NCBI GenBank assembly: GCA_020631735.1
Contig: CM036162.1
Span: forward strand, 90,320,401-90,384,400
Length of the DNA: 64,000 nt
Direction of reading: 5' to 3'
DNA from: Saccharum officinarum
Taxonomy: Eukaryota; Streptophyta; Magnoliopsida; Poales; Poaceae
Below are positions 23,546 through 35,899 of this stretch, in pieces (positions within the stretch are counted from its first letter, which is position 1; the number at the start of each line of letters is the position of its first letter). The notes beneath the pieces were generated by a model. That model worked only from the letters and a program-made list of their open reading frames with translations, was not told where the DNA came from and made no database searches. Both the position numbers and the translations under genes were made by a program.

Positions 23546-23759
23546 GCCAGGCGGGTGGAGCACGGCACAGCGGGATCCGGCTGCGCGGTCACGGTGGAGA
23601 AGGAGGATGGCAGCGGGCGGGTGGTTGTGCGGCCCCCGGTGAGCGGCGGTGCTGCCCTCGGCGATAGGGCGCACGTGGTGCCTGCGGTGGAGGCGACAGC
23701 AGCAGTCGAGCGCGGCGGCGGTGGCGAGGAAGGCTAGCGGGAGGCGTGTGGGAGCCACA

Positions 23760-24405
23760 GTGGAGCTTGTTGTGGCACGCAGTCGCGGTGATGCGTGAAT
23801 CTTTTTTTAATCTGCAGTGACTAGAGAGGAGCGGAGGGAGCAGATAGAAACGGATAGCTTCTAGACGTCGGGTACAGCAACATGGGCATCCGGTGCGGGT
23901 GGCCGTCTAGTTCCTAGCATTACCGCTGTCCATTTGCCTGGTCGCGCGCAACCTCGCAGTTCAGTTCTGTCTCACTGGCATGTGGGCCTAGGAAGAGATC
24001 CGGGTTGGCATGGCCTTGGTGGATTCTACTCGTGGCTGACAGCTATGTGTTTGTTACATGTTTACAACTCCATTTATTTTCAATTATGAGACGTTTTGTC
24101 TTTTTCTAGAAAAGCCAATTTACAAGAGGTTTTTTTTATAACAATTTACAAGAGGTTAAGGGCTCAAGATACGTACATGTGCAGGTAACCGCCCGTGCGA
24201 TGCGTCCATGTACTAGAAGACAGAAGGTGGCGCTCCGTACGCGTCCAGCCGGTTGGTCTCGCTCACGATGGGAGACGTACGGATCTCAATTATACCGTTC
24301 TAATTTCCAAAAACAACATGAACGGTAGGGCTGAAAAGGCAGAAGGCACATGATTACACTGTGGCATTTAGCGCATGAATGTGTTTAAGAATTTCCCTCA
24401 AAATG
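23760..24405. other. Intergenic region without a recognised gene
   Basis: No coding region, terminal repeats or RNA gene recognised. Confidence 0.5.
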
Positions 24406-24408
24406 TTA

Positions 24409-24650
24409 GGGGCTGTTTAGTTCCAAGAAATTTTGCAAAATTTTTCAGATTCCCTGTCACATCGAATTTTTAGACACATGCATGAAGCATTAAATATAGA
24501 TAAAAAATAAAACTAATTACACAGTTTAGACGAAATGGACGAGACGAATCTTTTAAACCTGATTAGACCATGATTGGACAATATTTGTCAAATAACAACG
24601 AAAACGCTACAGTAGCGTTTTGCCAAAAATTTTGGCATCCAAACGGTGCC
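24409..24650. mobile_element. Tourist-like MITE with TTA target duplication
   Basis: The ends GGGGCTGTTTAGTTCC and CATCCAAACGGTGCC are flanked by TTA at 24406-24408 and 24651-24653. The family core is well preserved. Confidence 0.88.
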
Positions 24651-24653
24651 TTA

Positions 24654-25379
24654 GTATCTGATAGAGAGGTTGGATCTAGATAACCTTGGAGGATTGTCAT
24701 ATCAGCAGATCGAAACGTTTATTTGAGGGTTTTATTTATTCGATTCATTTGTTTTTCAAAGTACAGCCTTCTGTCAATGAAATCATAGCCCGTTTGAACG
24801 GACAAGTGAGTGTAGGAAATTAAAAAAAACTTGCAATTAGCTTTTTTTTTTACGCTTGCTTCTGCATAGGCGTATGGAAACCTATGTATATATGCATCCA
24901 TAACTTAATAATAGAGCCCCATCGGATTCCAGTGCAACAGACAATAAATTATATGTTAGCACAATGATTTGAGAAGTCTCACTTATTATGAACTGTGTTA
25001 GTCAATCTACATTTTAGTGGTTGGTGGATAACCCGTATGATCATGCCAATATAGAATGGCACAAAATAAAAGGTGCCACATGATGACAAATGTATATACA
25101 CAGAAAAAAAAGTATCCACACACTGTACAGTGTACACTACTAGTAGCTAAAAATTGTATTCTGCGCTGCCCTGTACATTGCTATACGCTCGGCCGTGTAC
25201 CTGTACGGTGTGTGGGCACCGCCGCACCGGGGGAGCAGTAGGCGTCAGCGATGTGACGTGACGTGACGGCGAGCTGAACCGGGCGGCGGCCCAGCTGCTG
25301 CCGCCTGACAGGTTCGGTGTTTACACGGCCAAGCACCGGGCCACCGGCAGCTCCGGCGCGCGGTTTATGATAAATATAA
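24654..25379. other. Intergenic region without a recognised gene
   Basis: AT-rich, then GC-richer near 25200-25360. No coding region is recognised. Confidence 0.5.
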
Positions 25380-25715
25380 GGGGTGTTTAGTTTCTCCTAT
25401 TTTTTTTATCTCATCGTATCGGATGTTTGATATATACATAGAGTATTAAATATAGATAAAAAATAACTAATTACATAAATTACGATAAATTGACGAGACG
25501 AATTTTTTAAGCCTAATTAATCCATGATTTGACAATGTCGTGCTACAGTAACATATGTTAATGATAAATTAATTAGGCTTAATAAATTTGTCTCGCGGTT
25601 TGCAAGCGAGTTATATAATTAGGTTTTTTTATTAGTATCCGAACACTCTTCTGACATCTCATAAAACATCTGATATAACACCCTAAAATTTTTCACCCCA
25701 GTAAGTAAACACCTC
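25380..25715. mobile_element. Tourist-like MITE with TAA target duplication
   Basis: The ends GGGGTGTTTAGTTTC and GTAAGTAAACACCTC are flanked by TAA at 25377-25379 and 25716-25718. It is the uninterrupted relative of the split element at 20021-21665. Confidence 0.85.
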
Positions 25716-25718
25716 TAA

Positions 25719-26594
25719 ACTGGCTAATGAGGGCAGAATAGTATGTGCGCTCGTGATTAAGGCGCCTAATCCGATCCTATGACGGCGACGGTCACCTGGA
25801 ACCGGCGGTGGCGCTGCCACCACCGACAGAGTGCGCGCGCCACTCTTTTGAAGCTTGGACTTGGACATGCGCTTCCGACCTCGGTTAACGCCTTCTTTTT
25901 TTTAAAAAAAACAAAGAGGATAGATTCCTCTCTCTCTCTTTCGATCGGAATGAAGCTTTTTGTTCGAAAAGCCGGTTCATCATTATGATACAGATTCTAT
26001 TCGGAGTTTTATTATTTCAATATTTTGTGGTAATTGATGGATGGAAGTGTGGGGAAGTTTGGTGAGGCAACTGAAACTTTCTTGTGTGCCCTAAAAATCT
26101 CTAACAGTCTTCAAAATTCGTTCTTTGTTTCTTTCTTTTTTAAGGACATCAAATTTCTAGAATAGGCGAACATACTTACCACATGCTATAAGTCGAATAG
26201 GTCATATACGAGCTAGAAAAAACCACACCAGGTTCCCCATGTGAAGATCGATAAGGGTTGTTTGAATTATGGTTTTATTGTTTTGACATATAATATAATC
26301 CGAAGCTGAAATAAACAAGGGTGGTCTCACCTAGCTTTTCACAGTTTGTTACTTATTGTCACTCGGTCACAACAACCCAACAGCTCTAGAATCCAGGTTG
26401 CCAAACAACTATAATTTTTGCTGCGTGGGTGATCCGACCTGATGAAAATCGTGAGACACGTTTTGAGGATGAATCATGACTTTATGCCGTGGTTTATGCT
26501 CCGTCTTCCACCTATCTCGATCCTTTCATGGTCACCGGTATTACTAGGAGCGTGACAGATGGGCCCATTGAGAGGAACAGTGACCTAGCGATGA
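25719..26594. other. Intergenic region without a recognised gene
   Basis: No coding region, terminal repeats or RNA gene recognised. Confidence 0.5.
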
Positions 26595-26836
26595 GGGCTG
26601 TGCTTAGTTGCCCTGAAAAGACTGAAAAATATACCGTAGCACGTTTTGGCTTTATTTGGCAAATAGTATCCGATCACGGACTACTTTGGTTCGAAAGATT
26701 CGTCTCGTAATTTTACATCTAACTATGAAATTAGTTATTTTTTACCTATATTTAATGCTCCATACATGTATCAAACATTCGATGTGACGATGAATCTTGT
26801 AAAGTTTTTGGAAAGTTTGAAGCAGCTAAACACAGT
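26595..26836. mobile_element. Tourist-like MITE
   Basis: The left end GGGCTGTGCTTAGTTG and right end CAGCTAAACACAGT frame the family core. It abuts a hAT-type element whose insertion may have duplicated its last bases. Confidence 0.7.
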
Positions 26837-27028
26837 CAGTGACGGAACCAGGGGGCTAGCAGGGGCCGTGGCCCCCAAAGCACAATAAGTTCTCTTTAAT
26901 ACCTATATAAATATATGAATTTACAGCTTAAAAAATATTAATTTTCACCTATTTTTTATTCAAATATTATGATTTTGGTTATAAATAGTGTAAAATATTT
27001 AAAAATCAGAATCGCTGGTTCCGTCTAT
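26837..27028. mobile_element. hAT-type MITE
   Basis: The terminal repeats are CAGTGACGGAACCAG and CTGGTTCCGTCTATG. The flanking octamers AACACAGT and AGCACAGC are similar but not identical, so the element is old or its end has changed. Confidence 0.6.
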
Positions 27029-27429
27029 GAGCACAGCCGAGGAAGAAAATGGATGGTGGCAGATCTGACAGTTTGCACAACCATGGAATTGTAGGGGAAC
27101 TTGATAGGCCACACGCCCCAACGAGCCGGTCGCTAGGGTCACCGTGCGGTGAGCAGACTCGGCGGCCTCCAAACACACGTTCCTATAAGCAAAGGAGCAA
27201 CGGCCACCACGCCAACGCCCACGCCCAAGCGGTGGCACTCCTCCTCGCCATGCCAGTGACGCCTGCTTGCCTGCCTCGCCGTAGCCCGCCGCCCCGCTCC
27301 GCCCGCCCCTAGAAGCAGCCGCCAGACCAGCCAAGTGGCCGGTGGCCGCTCCGCACCAACATTCCCTCGGGAACCACGGCGGCGCCGACTCCCACACCGC
27401 GTTAAACTAAACCCCGCGCAGGTGCGTCG

Positions 27430-29100
27430 GTAGTCAGAAAAAAAAGGAACAGAAACAGATAGAGCAACCGCCTTCCCTGGTCTATCTCCTCGTCCCGCTC
27501 CCGCCCGCGTCGCGCGCGAGGAACTGAACCGGCGCGGCAACCGCGAGAACCCCGGTGAGCACCATCGACTTCTGATCTGCTTACCGTTTCGACTTCCTCC
27601 TAATCCCGTCGACCGGGAATCTCGTTCTTGTGCATTGGGGGCAGATTGGAGTGCCGTCGTGTCCGATTCGAGATTTGGACGTTACATTTCCTTTTGAGGT
27701 CCTGGGCTCTTACTTCCTTTTATTGGCGCCGCAAGTTTCGTTGCTGAAACTGGTGGGATCTTGGTCCGAGGCGCTCTGCATTTTGTCCGTGCGCTTGTAG
27801 ATTGGTTGCAGCAAGCATCTGATCAGCATTCACGGACTGACTAAGCCAAATTGGTGGTTTCTGGGCGTGCAAGGTGTCTCTATGTTATATTCATTTCCTG
27901 TTCTTGTTCTTGCTCCTGTGCCGTGTGAGCATTTTTTCCCTCTAATTAATGTCAGTTACTATACCTTATAATTTCGACACGGATTAGGCTGGCATTTTTA
28001 GACTGAAGTTTTGGTCCATTGGTGGGTGGTAGCTTGTGATTCTCACTTCTTTTCTTTTCTTTTTTGTTATTAGCTGCCTGATAATTATTGTTTTCCCAAC
28101 TTTCTTGGACTTTACCGTGCTGAAAATTGCTGCTGCCATTTGTTGCAACGGTGTAAATCGAATTGATGGACCTGCCGGTTTTGTCGGATGATTGGTAATT
28201 TCGAGGAATCAAGTACTGCCTCATGCTCAGTATCAACCGCGTCTACACGGATCGTAATTACCTTTGCCATATCAGTGGCTTGTCAGATCTCTCTGTAGTT
28301 AAGTTATGGCGCAGCGTTATGTCTGGGGCTCCTCATCGCCCTGGGACCTCCTCCTTCTCGAATGCAATCCAGGGGCACCGTGGTCCAAGATCGGCTGGAG
28401 CCCCACGGCCATGTGCCTCCCAACTACCGTCTGTCGAAGCGAATTACTCGCTTGTCCTGTGGACAATATTATTTGTACCAGGTTCTCTTATTAAGTTGTT
28501 AGAGAATTTTCAATTTTGCTTGCAAGACAGAAATCTTGCTCAGCTGTCCAGTTCATGATTTGAGTTGCTGTCCTGTCGCTTGGTTTATGATGTGTGAACA
28601 TTTGCTTGTCAGGACCAAAGATTTAGGACTTACTGTCATGCTCCATGGTGAATGCTTTATTGTAAGCTGCACTCTTTATTAACTTATATTAGGATGCAGA
28701 GGATTGATCTGTGTGCAACTACAGTATGTTTTATAGTGGATATCTCCGTGGTCAACATTTGCGCTTCTTAGAACGCCTGCCAGTATTATGCAACATGCTT
28801 TTTAGTGATGTCTAACTGAGCCTGCATTTCTAAACTGTGTGTGTGTGGGGGGGGGGGGGGGGGGGGGTGGGGCAGACGGCTCTATGTATCATTTTCCTTA
28901 AAGGCAGTTGCTACTTATGTGCCATTGCCTTTTTTTTCCTTTTATTTCTTTTTGCCATTTCATAATCATTTGGGTTTGTTAAACCGTCTTGGAAATTCCC
29001 TATTGACTTACTCAAGCTGATAGGATTTTGCTGGTGTTTCTAATTCTGCTGATGGTCTGTCCAGGTATCAAACTTCTAGTACATCACAAAGGATACTGAA
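27430..29100 (+). promoter_or_regulatory. Leader exon and long leader intron of the gar2-related gene
   Basis: A GC-rich leader ends at about 27554 before the donor GTGAGC. An acceptor CCAG at 29061-29064 precedes 36 bases of leader and the ATG at 29101. A 1.5-kb intron in the 5' UTR is typical of broadly expressed plant genes and often raises expression. The intron contains a G run at about 28852-28867 that is a likely trouble spot for sequencing. The extent of the leader exon is inferred. Confidence 0.5.
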
Positions 29101-32057
29101 ATGGGTGCCAAAGAGAATGGGGAGGAGAGAGATGATCATTCAAGTGATGTGGAAAGAGATGGTAGACAAGGGAAGGAAACTGAATCAGACTATGAACCAG
29201 CTAGAAATTCTCTTTCATCACCTGGTGAGGCTACCAGTAACGAAGACACTAAAGCGAAAAGAGTCTCAAGGGTTCCAAAGAAGCTAGCAAGGAAAGAGTC
29301 TAAGGAAAACAGCCCACGCTCAGCAAGAAGCATTTCCAATCGTCAAATCCACACTAAACTGCAGTATATATCGTCAAACAGTAACCAGAACAAATCGCCA
29401 AAAACAAACAAAGCAGCTAATGGTGCTAAAACTGTTGAAATGAAGAGGCCAGAGACTCCTAAAGTTCCTTCTTGTTCTTCATCTGAGATGTCTGAAGAAA
29501 CAGATGACAAAGCTATTGAGGATAGACCCACAGATGACAAAGCAGTTGAGGGCAGAATCAAGGATGAAAAAGCCGTTGATGACAGCGCGAAGAATGATAA
29601 GGACATTGAGGATGGAATGAAGGATGATAAGGCCATTGAATGTGAAGTCACTGATGATAAACCTATTGAGAGCAAAGTAACTGATGATATTGCCATTGAG
29701 GGCAGAGAGATTGAAGGTAAAGCCATTGAAGAGGCAAAGGAGATTGATATATTGGATGAAGCTCCGAAATGTGATCAGAGTACTGGCACTGATGATGAAA
29801 TTGCTGATACTGAAGAAAACATAGCTGATAATGGCAACTCAGTTTCATATGAAAATAACGAGGAATTATATTCAAAAATTGAGAAGTTGGAGCAGGAGCT
29901 ACGTGAAGTTGCTGCCCTCGAGGTTTCTCTCTACTCTGTGGTGCCAGAGCACGGTTGTTCATCACATAAGTTGCATACACCAGCTCGCCGTCTATCTAGG
30001 ATTTACATTCATGCATCAAAATTTTGGTCCTCAGATAAGAAAGCTTCAGTCGCAAGAAATTCAGTTTCTGGTCTTGTGCTTGTTGCAAAGTCTTGTGGCA
30101 ATGATGTTTCAAGGTAAATTATCACTACCCTCTACTGCTTGTTTCCCCTTATTGTCATTACCGTCAACTTTCAGATCAAAATTTAAGAAGTGAAATCTAA
30201 TTTTGATGTAGGTTGACATTTTGGCTATCGAACACAGTTGTCCTGAGAGAAATCATTGCACAAACATTTGGTTCTTCACGATGCTCAAGTCCAATTAAGA
30301 TTTTCAGCACAAATGGTGCAAAGAAGCCTGACAGGAGTTCTGCTCCAACGCGATGGAAAAGTAACTACAATGGCAAGTATGCAAAACCCAATATCATGCA
30401 GGTGCCAGATGATTGGCGTGAAACTAGCACATTTCTGGATGCATTGGAGAAGATCGAATCTTGGATCTTTTCTCGGATTGTCGAGTCTGTTTGGTGGCAG
30501 GTAAAAGTTCACCCTATTACTGTCTTGGCACTTTCCAGAAAGCTGAGTATGGCTTCTAAAACAGTGATGATTAAAACCTATTGCAAATTAACCCAAGTTT
30601 TCAGTTTTCTGAAGGATTTTCATTTCACAGGCAATGACACCCCACATGCAAACCCCTGTAGAAGATTTGTCAACTCCGCATTCTTTGGGTGATCAGCAAC
30701 ATGGAAGTTTTTCTATCGATATCTGGAAAACTGCATTTCATGATGCATTCAGCAGAATCTGTCCTCTTCGTGCTGGTGGACATGAGTGTGGATGTTTACC
30801 AGTGTTGGTAAAATTGGTATGCTTTCAGATGCTTATTTTGTTTCTTTGGTAATGGTATCTTTTGTGTGAAGTTTAATCACGAAATTTTCTGTTTCTATCA
30901 GGTGATGGAGCACTGCATAGCCCGTTTAGATATTGCTATGTTTAATGCCATCCTTCGTGAATCAGAGAATGAGATACCCACGGATCCTATATCTGACCCA
31001 ATTGTGGACTCAAGAGTTCTGCCGATTCCAGCTGGGGACTTAAGCTTTGGATCAGGCGCACAACTGAAGAACTCTGTATGCACTTAAATTATGAAATGCT
31101 TGCAATTGCATGATGAACAAACAAACAAACAAACAATCTAGAATAGGGACTGTGCATGACCTCTCCCTTGCACTACTGATTGTTAACACATGATATACTT
31201 CTGCAGGTTGGGAATTGGTCCAGATGGTTGACTGATACGTTTGGCATGGATGCTGCTGAATCTGAAAAGGATGGTCAAGATGTGGAAATTAATGGTGATG
31301 ACAGAAGAGATGCAGCAGAATCAACTTGTTTTAAGCTACTTAATGAGTTGAGTGATCTTTTGATGCTCCCGAAGGACATGCTTCTCAAGAAAACCATTAG
31401 GAAAGAGGTATGCTTCAAACGTAGTTCCTGTCTCATTCCCAGGTCCTAATATGTGCTTCAGTAAGTTTTGATCTTCCTGTTCTGCATCAGGTCTGCCCTT
31501 CCATTGGCCTTCCACTAGTAACAAGAATACTCTGCAACTTCACTCCAGACGAGTTCTGCCCTGATCCTGTTCCTGGCATGGTTCTAGAGGAGCTGAATTC
31601 TGAGGTATACTTTCGGTTTGCTAGAATGGTTTATTTTTCCTTCGATTTGGAAGAATCTTGTGTTACCTAAATGTCAAATTGATCAACTGGTATTGCAACT
31701 AATGCCTGCAGAGCTTGCTGGAGCGTTTCACAGAGAAAGACATGATCAGCACATTCCCAGTCACCGCTGCTCCAGTGGTGTACTGCCCCCCACGCTGGAG
31801 GATGTCACGGAGAAAGTGGCTGACACGGCTTGTGGCAATAATGAGCTGGACCGGAGGGGATCAATGGTGCAGAGGAGAGGGTACACCAGCGATGACGATC
31901 TGGATAACCTGGAGTTCCCCCTGGCATCCCTGTACGACAAGAGCAATCCCCCTCCCCGTGCAACAATGGCGTCGCTCATTTCAGCACTCGGCAGGGAGCC
32001 TCCATAATGAATGTGAGACACGAGCTCCTGCGTGAAGTATGGTCCGAGCGGCGATGA
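29101..32057 (+). CDS. Plant-specific nucleolar protein gar2-related / dilute-like protein, 7 coding exons
   Basis: Exons are 29101-30113, 30212-30500, 30631-30816, 30902-31075, 31207-31407, 31491-31604 and 31712-32057. All junctions are GT-AG and keep phase. Residues 1-130 are charged and Ser/Lys-rich, 131-210 are eight acidic 10-residue repeats, and about 254-275 form a short coiled coil. From VPEHGCSSHKLHTPARRLSR onward the protein resembles the plant family annotated in Arabidopsis as gar2-related (At2g42320, At3g57780, from memory), which has a dilute-like C-terminal region. The last exon needs one extra C at about 31797-31802 and another at 31948-31952 to reach the family ending HELLREVW before the stop at 32055-32057; the restored length is about 774 aa. 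Cellular role is unknown. Confidence 0.8.
29491..29730 (+). repeat. Eight in-frame 30-bp repeats encoding acidic decapeptides
   Basis: Residues 131-210 fall into eight units of exactly ten residues. The type is T-D-D-K-A-I-E plus three variable residues, for example TDDKAIEDRP and TDDKAVEGRI. The DNA units have diverged, so the array is old, but it keeps phase and charge. Confidence 0.9.
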
Positions 32058-33157
32058 CCAATACGGCCTGTCGAGCCTCTTTGATCTCTGCATTGTAGAA
32101 ATGGTGGGACAGCCGTGAAAAGGAAACTGCAATCGAAAAGCGATGGCAAAATGCTAGTATTCATTTGTTCTTGTTGTATATCCGTTCCTCTGTGAGCCCG
32201 TGCATTGGTTATTTTTGTCTAGCATACAAGAAATTTGAGAATAGTTCTTACATTATAGGACGGCGATTCGTCCGGTGTTATAGTAGTGTCCAGCAATTGA
32301 GTGTAGTGTATGTAGTAGCAACGACGATATGGATATTCTTGACAGGTGGAGATGGTTTGATATGTGGAGGCCTGGTGCGTATGGAGTTCTAACGTAAAGA
32401 GTTCGCGGGACGAGTCCGTAGAGAGATCTTATCTAATGACTATGGACAGGAGCGCTTAGCCATTCAAACTCTCATTTATGTCCCTTTATGTCTCTGTTTC
32501 TCGTCTCGTCATCTCTAGCCTACCCCAACTTGCTTGGGACAAAAGGCTATGTTGTTGTATATGATATATATATAGTGCAATTGTATTCTACAGTGGCTAT
32601 GAATGTGATGTGATCATGAAAGATTGAGAGACGTAGCATCATACTGGCACACGTTGCCATTCAACCTTCATTATTCTGCCTGTCCTCCCATTTCCTTTTT
32701 CAAAAGGTATATTCTGTCAGCTCTTGTGCCTTGAGCGAGATGGATCCATTTCTTTCTGTTCACCGACACTTGGGTCAGCAGGCCACTTGTGCGTGAGCTG
32801 TTTCCACTTTCCTCGTGGTCTATCCATCATTGGTCATGGTGGGGTGATGTGGGGTGTGGGGGTGCCAGCGAGAACCAACCATTCAAGGAAGCCGACGAGG
32901 TGACGGTGAGAGGGAACGTTACTGACGTTCTACCGGCCATTGATCAACATCAGCAATTCCAACCGAAGCGCGCACAGCCCTTGCCCCTGGGAGTCGGGGT
33001 TGGGAGGAAACGAACTTGTGGGCCGTCGGCGGCACAAAAACGAGAGAAACGCAGGAACTGCACGATGGCGCAGCCCCGACGGCGACGGCCCAACTGGCTG
33101 GCGCGGCGAAAATGGCCCCCGCTCGGCTGCCCTTTCGTAGGAGCGGCAGCTGGTTGA
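32058..33157. other. 3' flank and intergenic region
   Basis: Contains the 3' UTR of the gar2-related gene. From about 32510 it has another retroposon tail relic (TAGCCTACCCCAACTTGCTT, then GGGACAAAAGGC and a TTG run). No further coding region is recognised. Confidence 0.5.
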
Positions 33158-34297
33158 TTACTATGGGTGTGTTTGTTTGTCCGACAGGGTTGCATCTTCT
33201 ATGAATGATGTAGATTGGGTGTGACCTTATTTCAGAAAAGAAAGTGAAGACAGCGCGCCGCCACCGATCGTGCAACCACAACCGGTGTCGCCCAGGCTGG
33301 GCCAGACGACCAGGTAAGTGGCTCACGCGGTCGACTTGTGCCTCTCTGGGTCAGATGATTGTAGCTCTGGCCAGAGTTCGCCCAGGCTGTCCACTCTTCT
33401 CCTGGACCAGGCCCGGACTTCCTTCCCGTCTCCGGTGGATGCTGCGAGGGTTACGAGCTCGACGATGTGGCAGGACTCGACACTCCAGCGCTAACGGTGG
33501 CACCGATGTCGATCGACGGCTTCGTCAACACCTTCAGGAAGCCTCTGTCGCAGCCCATTCTCTCAACCCCACCACGATTCCGGATCATCTGATCGGCGCG
33601 GGAGCGCGCCGATGAGGAGCTCATCCCCAAGCGGAGCGCTCAGCTTGCTGCGAAGAGTAGGTTTAGGGAGCCAAAGCCAGAAGCGCAGGCAAGCAAGGTC
33701 ATGATAAAGCGCCTGGGCGTTGAGATAGAGACGCAACTACCTGATGAAGCATCGTTCACGCCATCGAAGCGGGAGGCAATGGAGGTGCTTTTCCCAGGCA
33801 GGAAGCAGTGGGACGCTAGGGCCTCGTAGAACGACGATAGCTTTACTGTGTGCGGTCTGGTCGCAAAATTCAGATCATATGTAATATCTTTAGTAGCTAG
33901 GGCTCGGTGTATCGCTTTCGATGGCCCCTTGCCACCGTCGTAGATCGTCTTTGTGTTCTTTAAAAAAAACTCCTTTTCTTTTAATGAAAAACGAGCTAAA
34001 CGCCGATCGCGAAAAAGTGTTTGATGAAGTTGTACGAGAGATGTAGAAAAATTAAGATGTTGTTTGGTTGGCTAAATAAGCGGATGCAATCTATCTAACT
34101 TGTGAGACTGACGTTTGGACGCCACACCTTATCCCTGCATCCACCGAGCTTGGTTGGCGAGTGAAGCTAAAATTGTACATATCACACAAGCCTGTATCTA
34201 CTCACACATATACAGCTAACCAAACACGTTGCTCGTTCAGTTTTATACGGCTTCGCCCGTGTAGGATGAGCCGAGCCGACCAACCAAATACACCCAT
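33158..34297. mobile_element. TIR element carrying a captured gene fragment (Pack-type candidate)
   Basis: The left end ACTATGGGTGTGTTTGTTTG pairs with the right end CAACCAAATACACCCATAGT. The interior is GC-rich from about 33240 to 33830 and holds the pseudogene described separately. A second, nested pair of TGTTTGGTTGGC-type ends lies near 34060. Target duplication is not clear. Confidence 0.45.
33506..33829 (+). pseudogene. Fragment of a TE-associated hypothetical protein
   Basis: From an ATG at 33506 the frame reads MSIDGFVNTFRKPLSQPIL, meets an in-frame TGA, and continues with DEELIPKRSAQLAAKSRF, then KRLGVEIETQLPDE and EAMEVLFPGRK to a TAG at 33827-33829. The R-S-x-x-L-A-x-K motif followed by a KRLG(V) segment recurs in many hypothetical proteins in grass repeat regions, from memory. 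No function is known to me. Confidence 0.45.
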
Positions 34298-34417
34298 AGT
34301 TCCTGTTGAGGGGTGCCGTAGGGACCGACCTAAGAGAGAGTGGGTGAATTAGGGTTTGAAAAACTTTTACTCTATGGCCTCTAATTTTACTTAACAAAAC
34401 CTACGTGAGAATGTAAT

Positions 34418-35617
34418 TGTCGGGGTTATAACCCCGGGTATCTCAAGGCACCGATTAGTTAGTAGGTCACGTGGCCCACAGTAAATCAGCTAGCAAAGGC
34501 CCAAACGACCGAGGCCCAGCTGATCCAAGAAAACCAGGCCAAACGCTAAGGCGGAGGCTGGTCATGACCCCTTCAGCAGACTCAGTCGCACGACACACGA
34601 GAGACGCAAGACCTCTCCACCATCCCGACCCCTAGGAGGAACGGGGAGAGGTCGAGCATAGCTAGGCACGCCCGTTCTGACAAGGATAGGCATGCCACTC
34701 TGACCCCGCAAGGACCGAGGGGACAGTAGTCATCTCGGCCCGATCAGACGCCATCTCTGCGCCACACAGCACAGACAAAACAACACCGCCCAAGGTGGTG
34801 ACGACCGGTACGATAACCACCGGCCAGATATGGCCCGACAAGACGCATGTACGACTCCACCCATTACAAAATAGGATCCACAACGAAGGCCTTGACTTAG
34901 AGGCCATCCAGACCGGCGAGAGCCACGACCCCAACGTTAGGATCATGGCCCTCAGCTCCTCCAGCCAATAAGGCGACCGATGACCTGGGGGGCTACCAAC
35001 TCTTGTATGACACCCCTAGAAACCAGGAGGCGATGACGAAGACCATGGCGGAACCCACGTCGCACAGGACGGCTGGTGAACCGCTGCTGTGCCTACAGTG
35101 CCACCATGGCCGTTACAGTGGCACCACGTCACACCATACCGTGACGTGGCCACAATACCATGATGACAACCACGTCCAGACGTGCTCCATAAGATGGCAT
35201 AGCTTGCAAGCCAAGTTAGGTAGGACCTCCCTTAGGCTCATGACCATTCGGTCGGGAGAACCTTCTTCCTTATATATGCCCTAACCCCGAACTCTATATA
35301 AGGATAGTCAGGGCACCCCTCAGAGATCCATCTTTCAATCACTCATTCTTACACCGTAGAAGGGCACCTAAAGCTTCCCTTCGGGCAGCCCATCTCCTAG
35401 CTTTAGATCTCCTACTTCATCCACCATTCTTGCGCCCCCTATTGTAAGAACTTCATAGCATTCAAGCGAGGAACACGCACTCGATCATCTAAGACTAGAT
35501 GTAGGGCTTCGACCTGAACTAGTATAAATCTTCGTGTCTTTTGAATGCTACCATCGTCTTCCTAGAGCAGCGTGGCAATCTTATAAATTTACTAGTCCAA
35601 TTTATAAAACACCGACA
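34418..35617 (+). mobile_element. Solo LTR, probably Gypsy type, 1200 bp
   Basis: Begins TGTCGGGGTTATAACCCCGG and ends AAAACACCGACA. The flanking pentamers are GTAAT and ATAAT, a target duplication with one mismatch. A TATA-type CTATATAAGG near 35295 marks the likely LTR promoter. No internal domain remains, so this is probably the product of LTR-LTR recombination. Confidence 0.8.
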
Positions 35618-35899
35618 ATAATTGATCTAGATATGCAACTAAGGTTTGGCTAAGTGTGTTGCTATCTCTACCGCAAAAGAGTTATGTAACCTAGGTTCTG
35701 AGCCTAGCAAGCTAAACTAGAATAGTAAGCACACAACCTAGGTACATAATGTTAAGTGTGGAAGCTTAGTTGAGATAGAGATGCAAACTTATATTGACAA
35801 CTCCGGTACTTTTACCAAGGTATCGAGAAGCTCACATTTTCCCCTAATACTCGTTGGAGCCCATGCAAAGATGCCCTCGCAAGGGAGAACCTCCCCAGG

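Noticed and set aside
29343..29726. Ser/Leu-rich repeat protein on the minus strand
   Set aside because: It is the antisense of the decapeptide repeats in the gar2-related gene, which is supported by splice sites and downstream homology.
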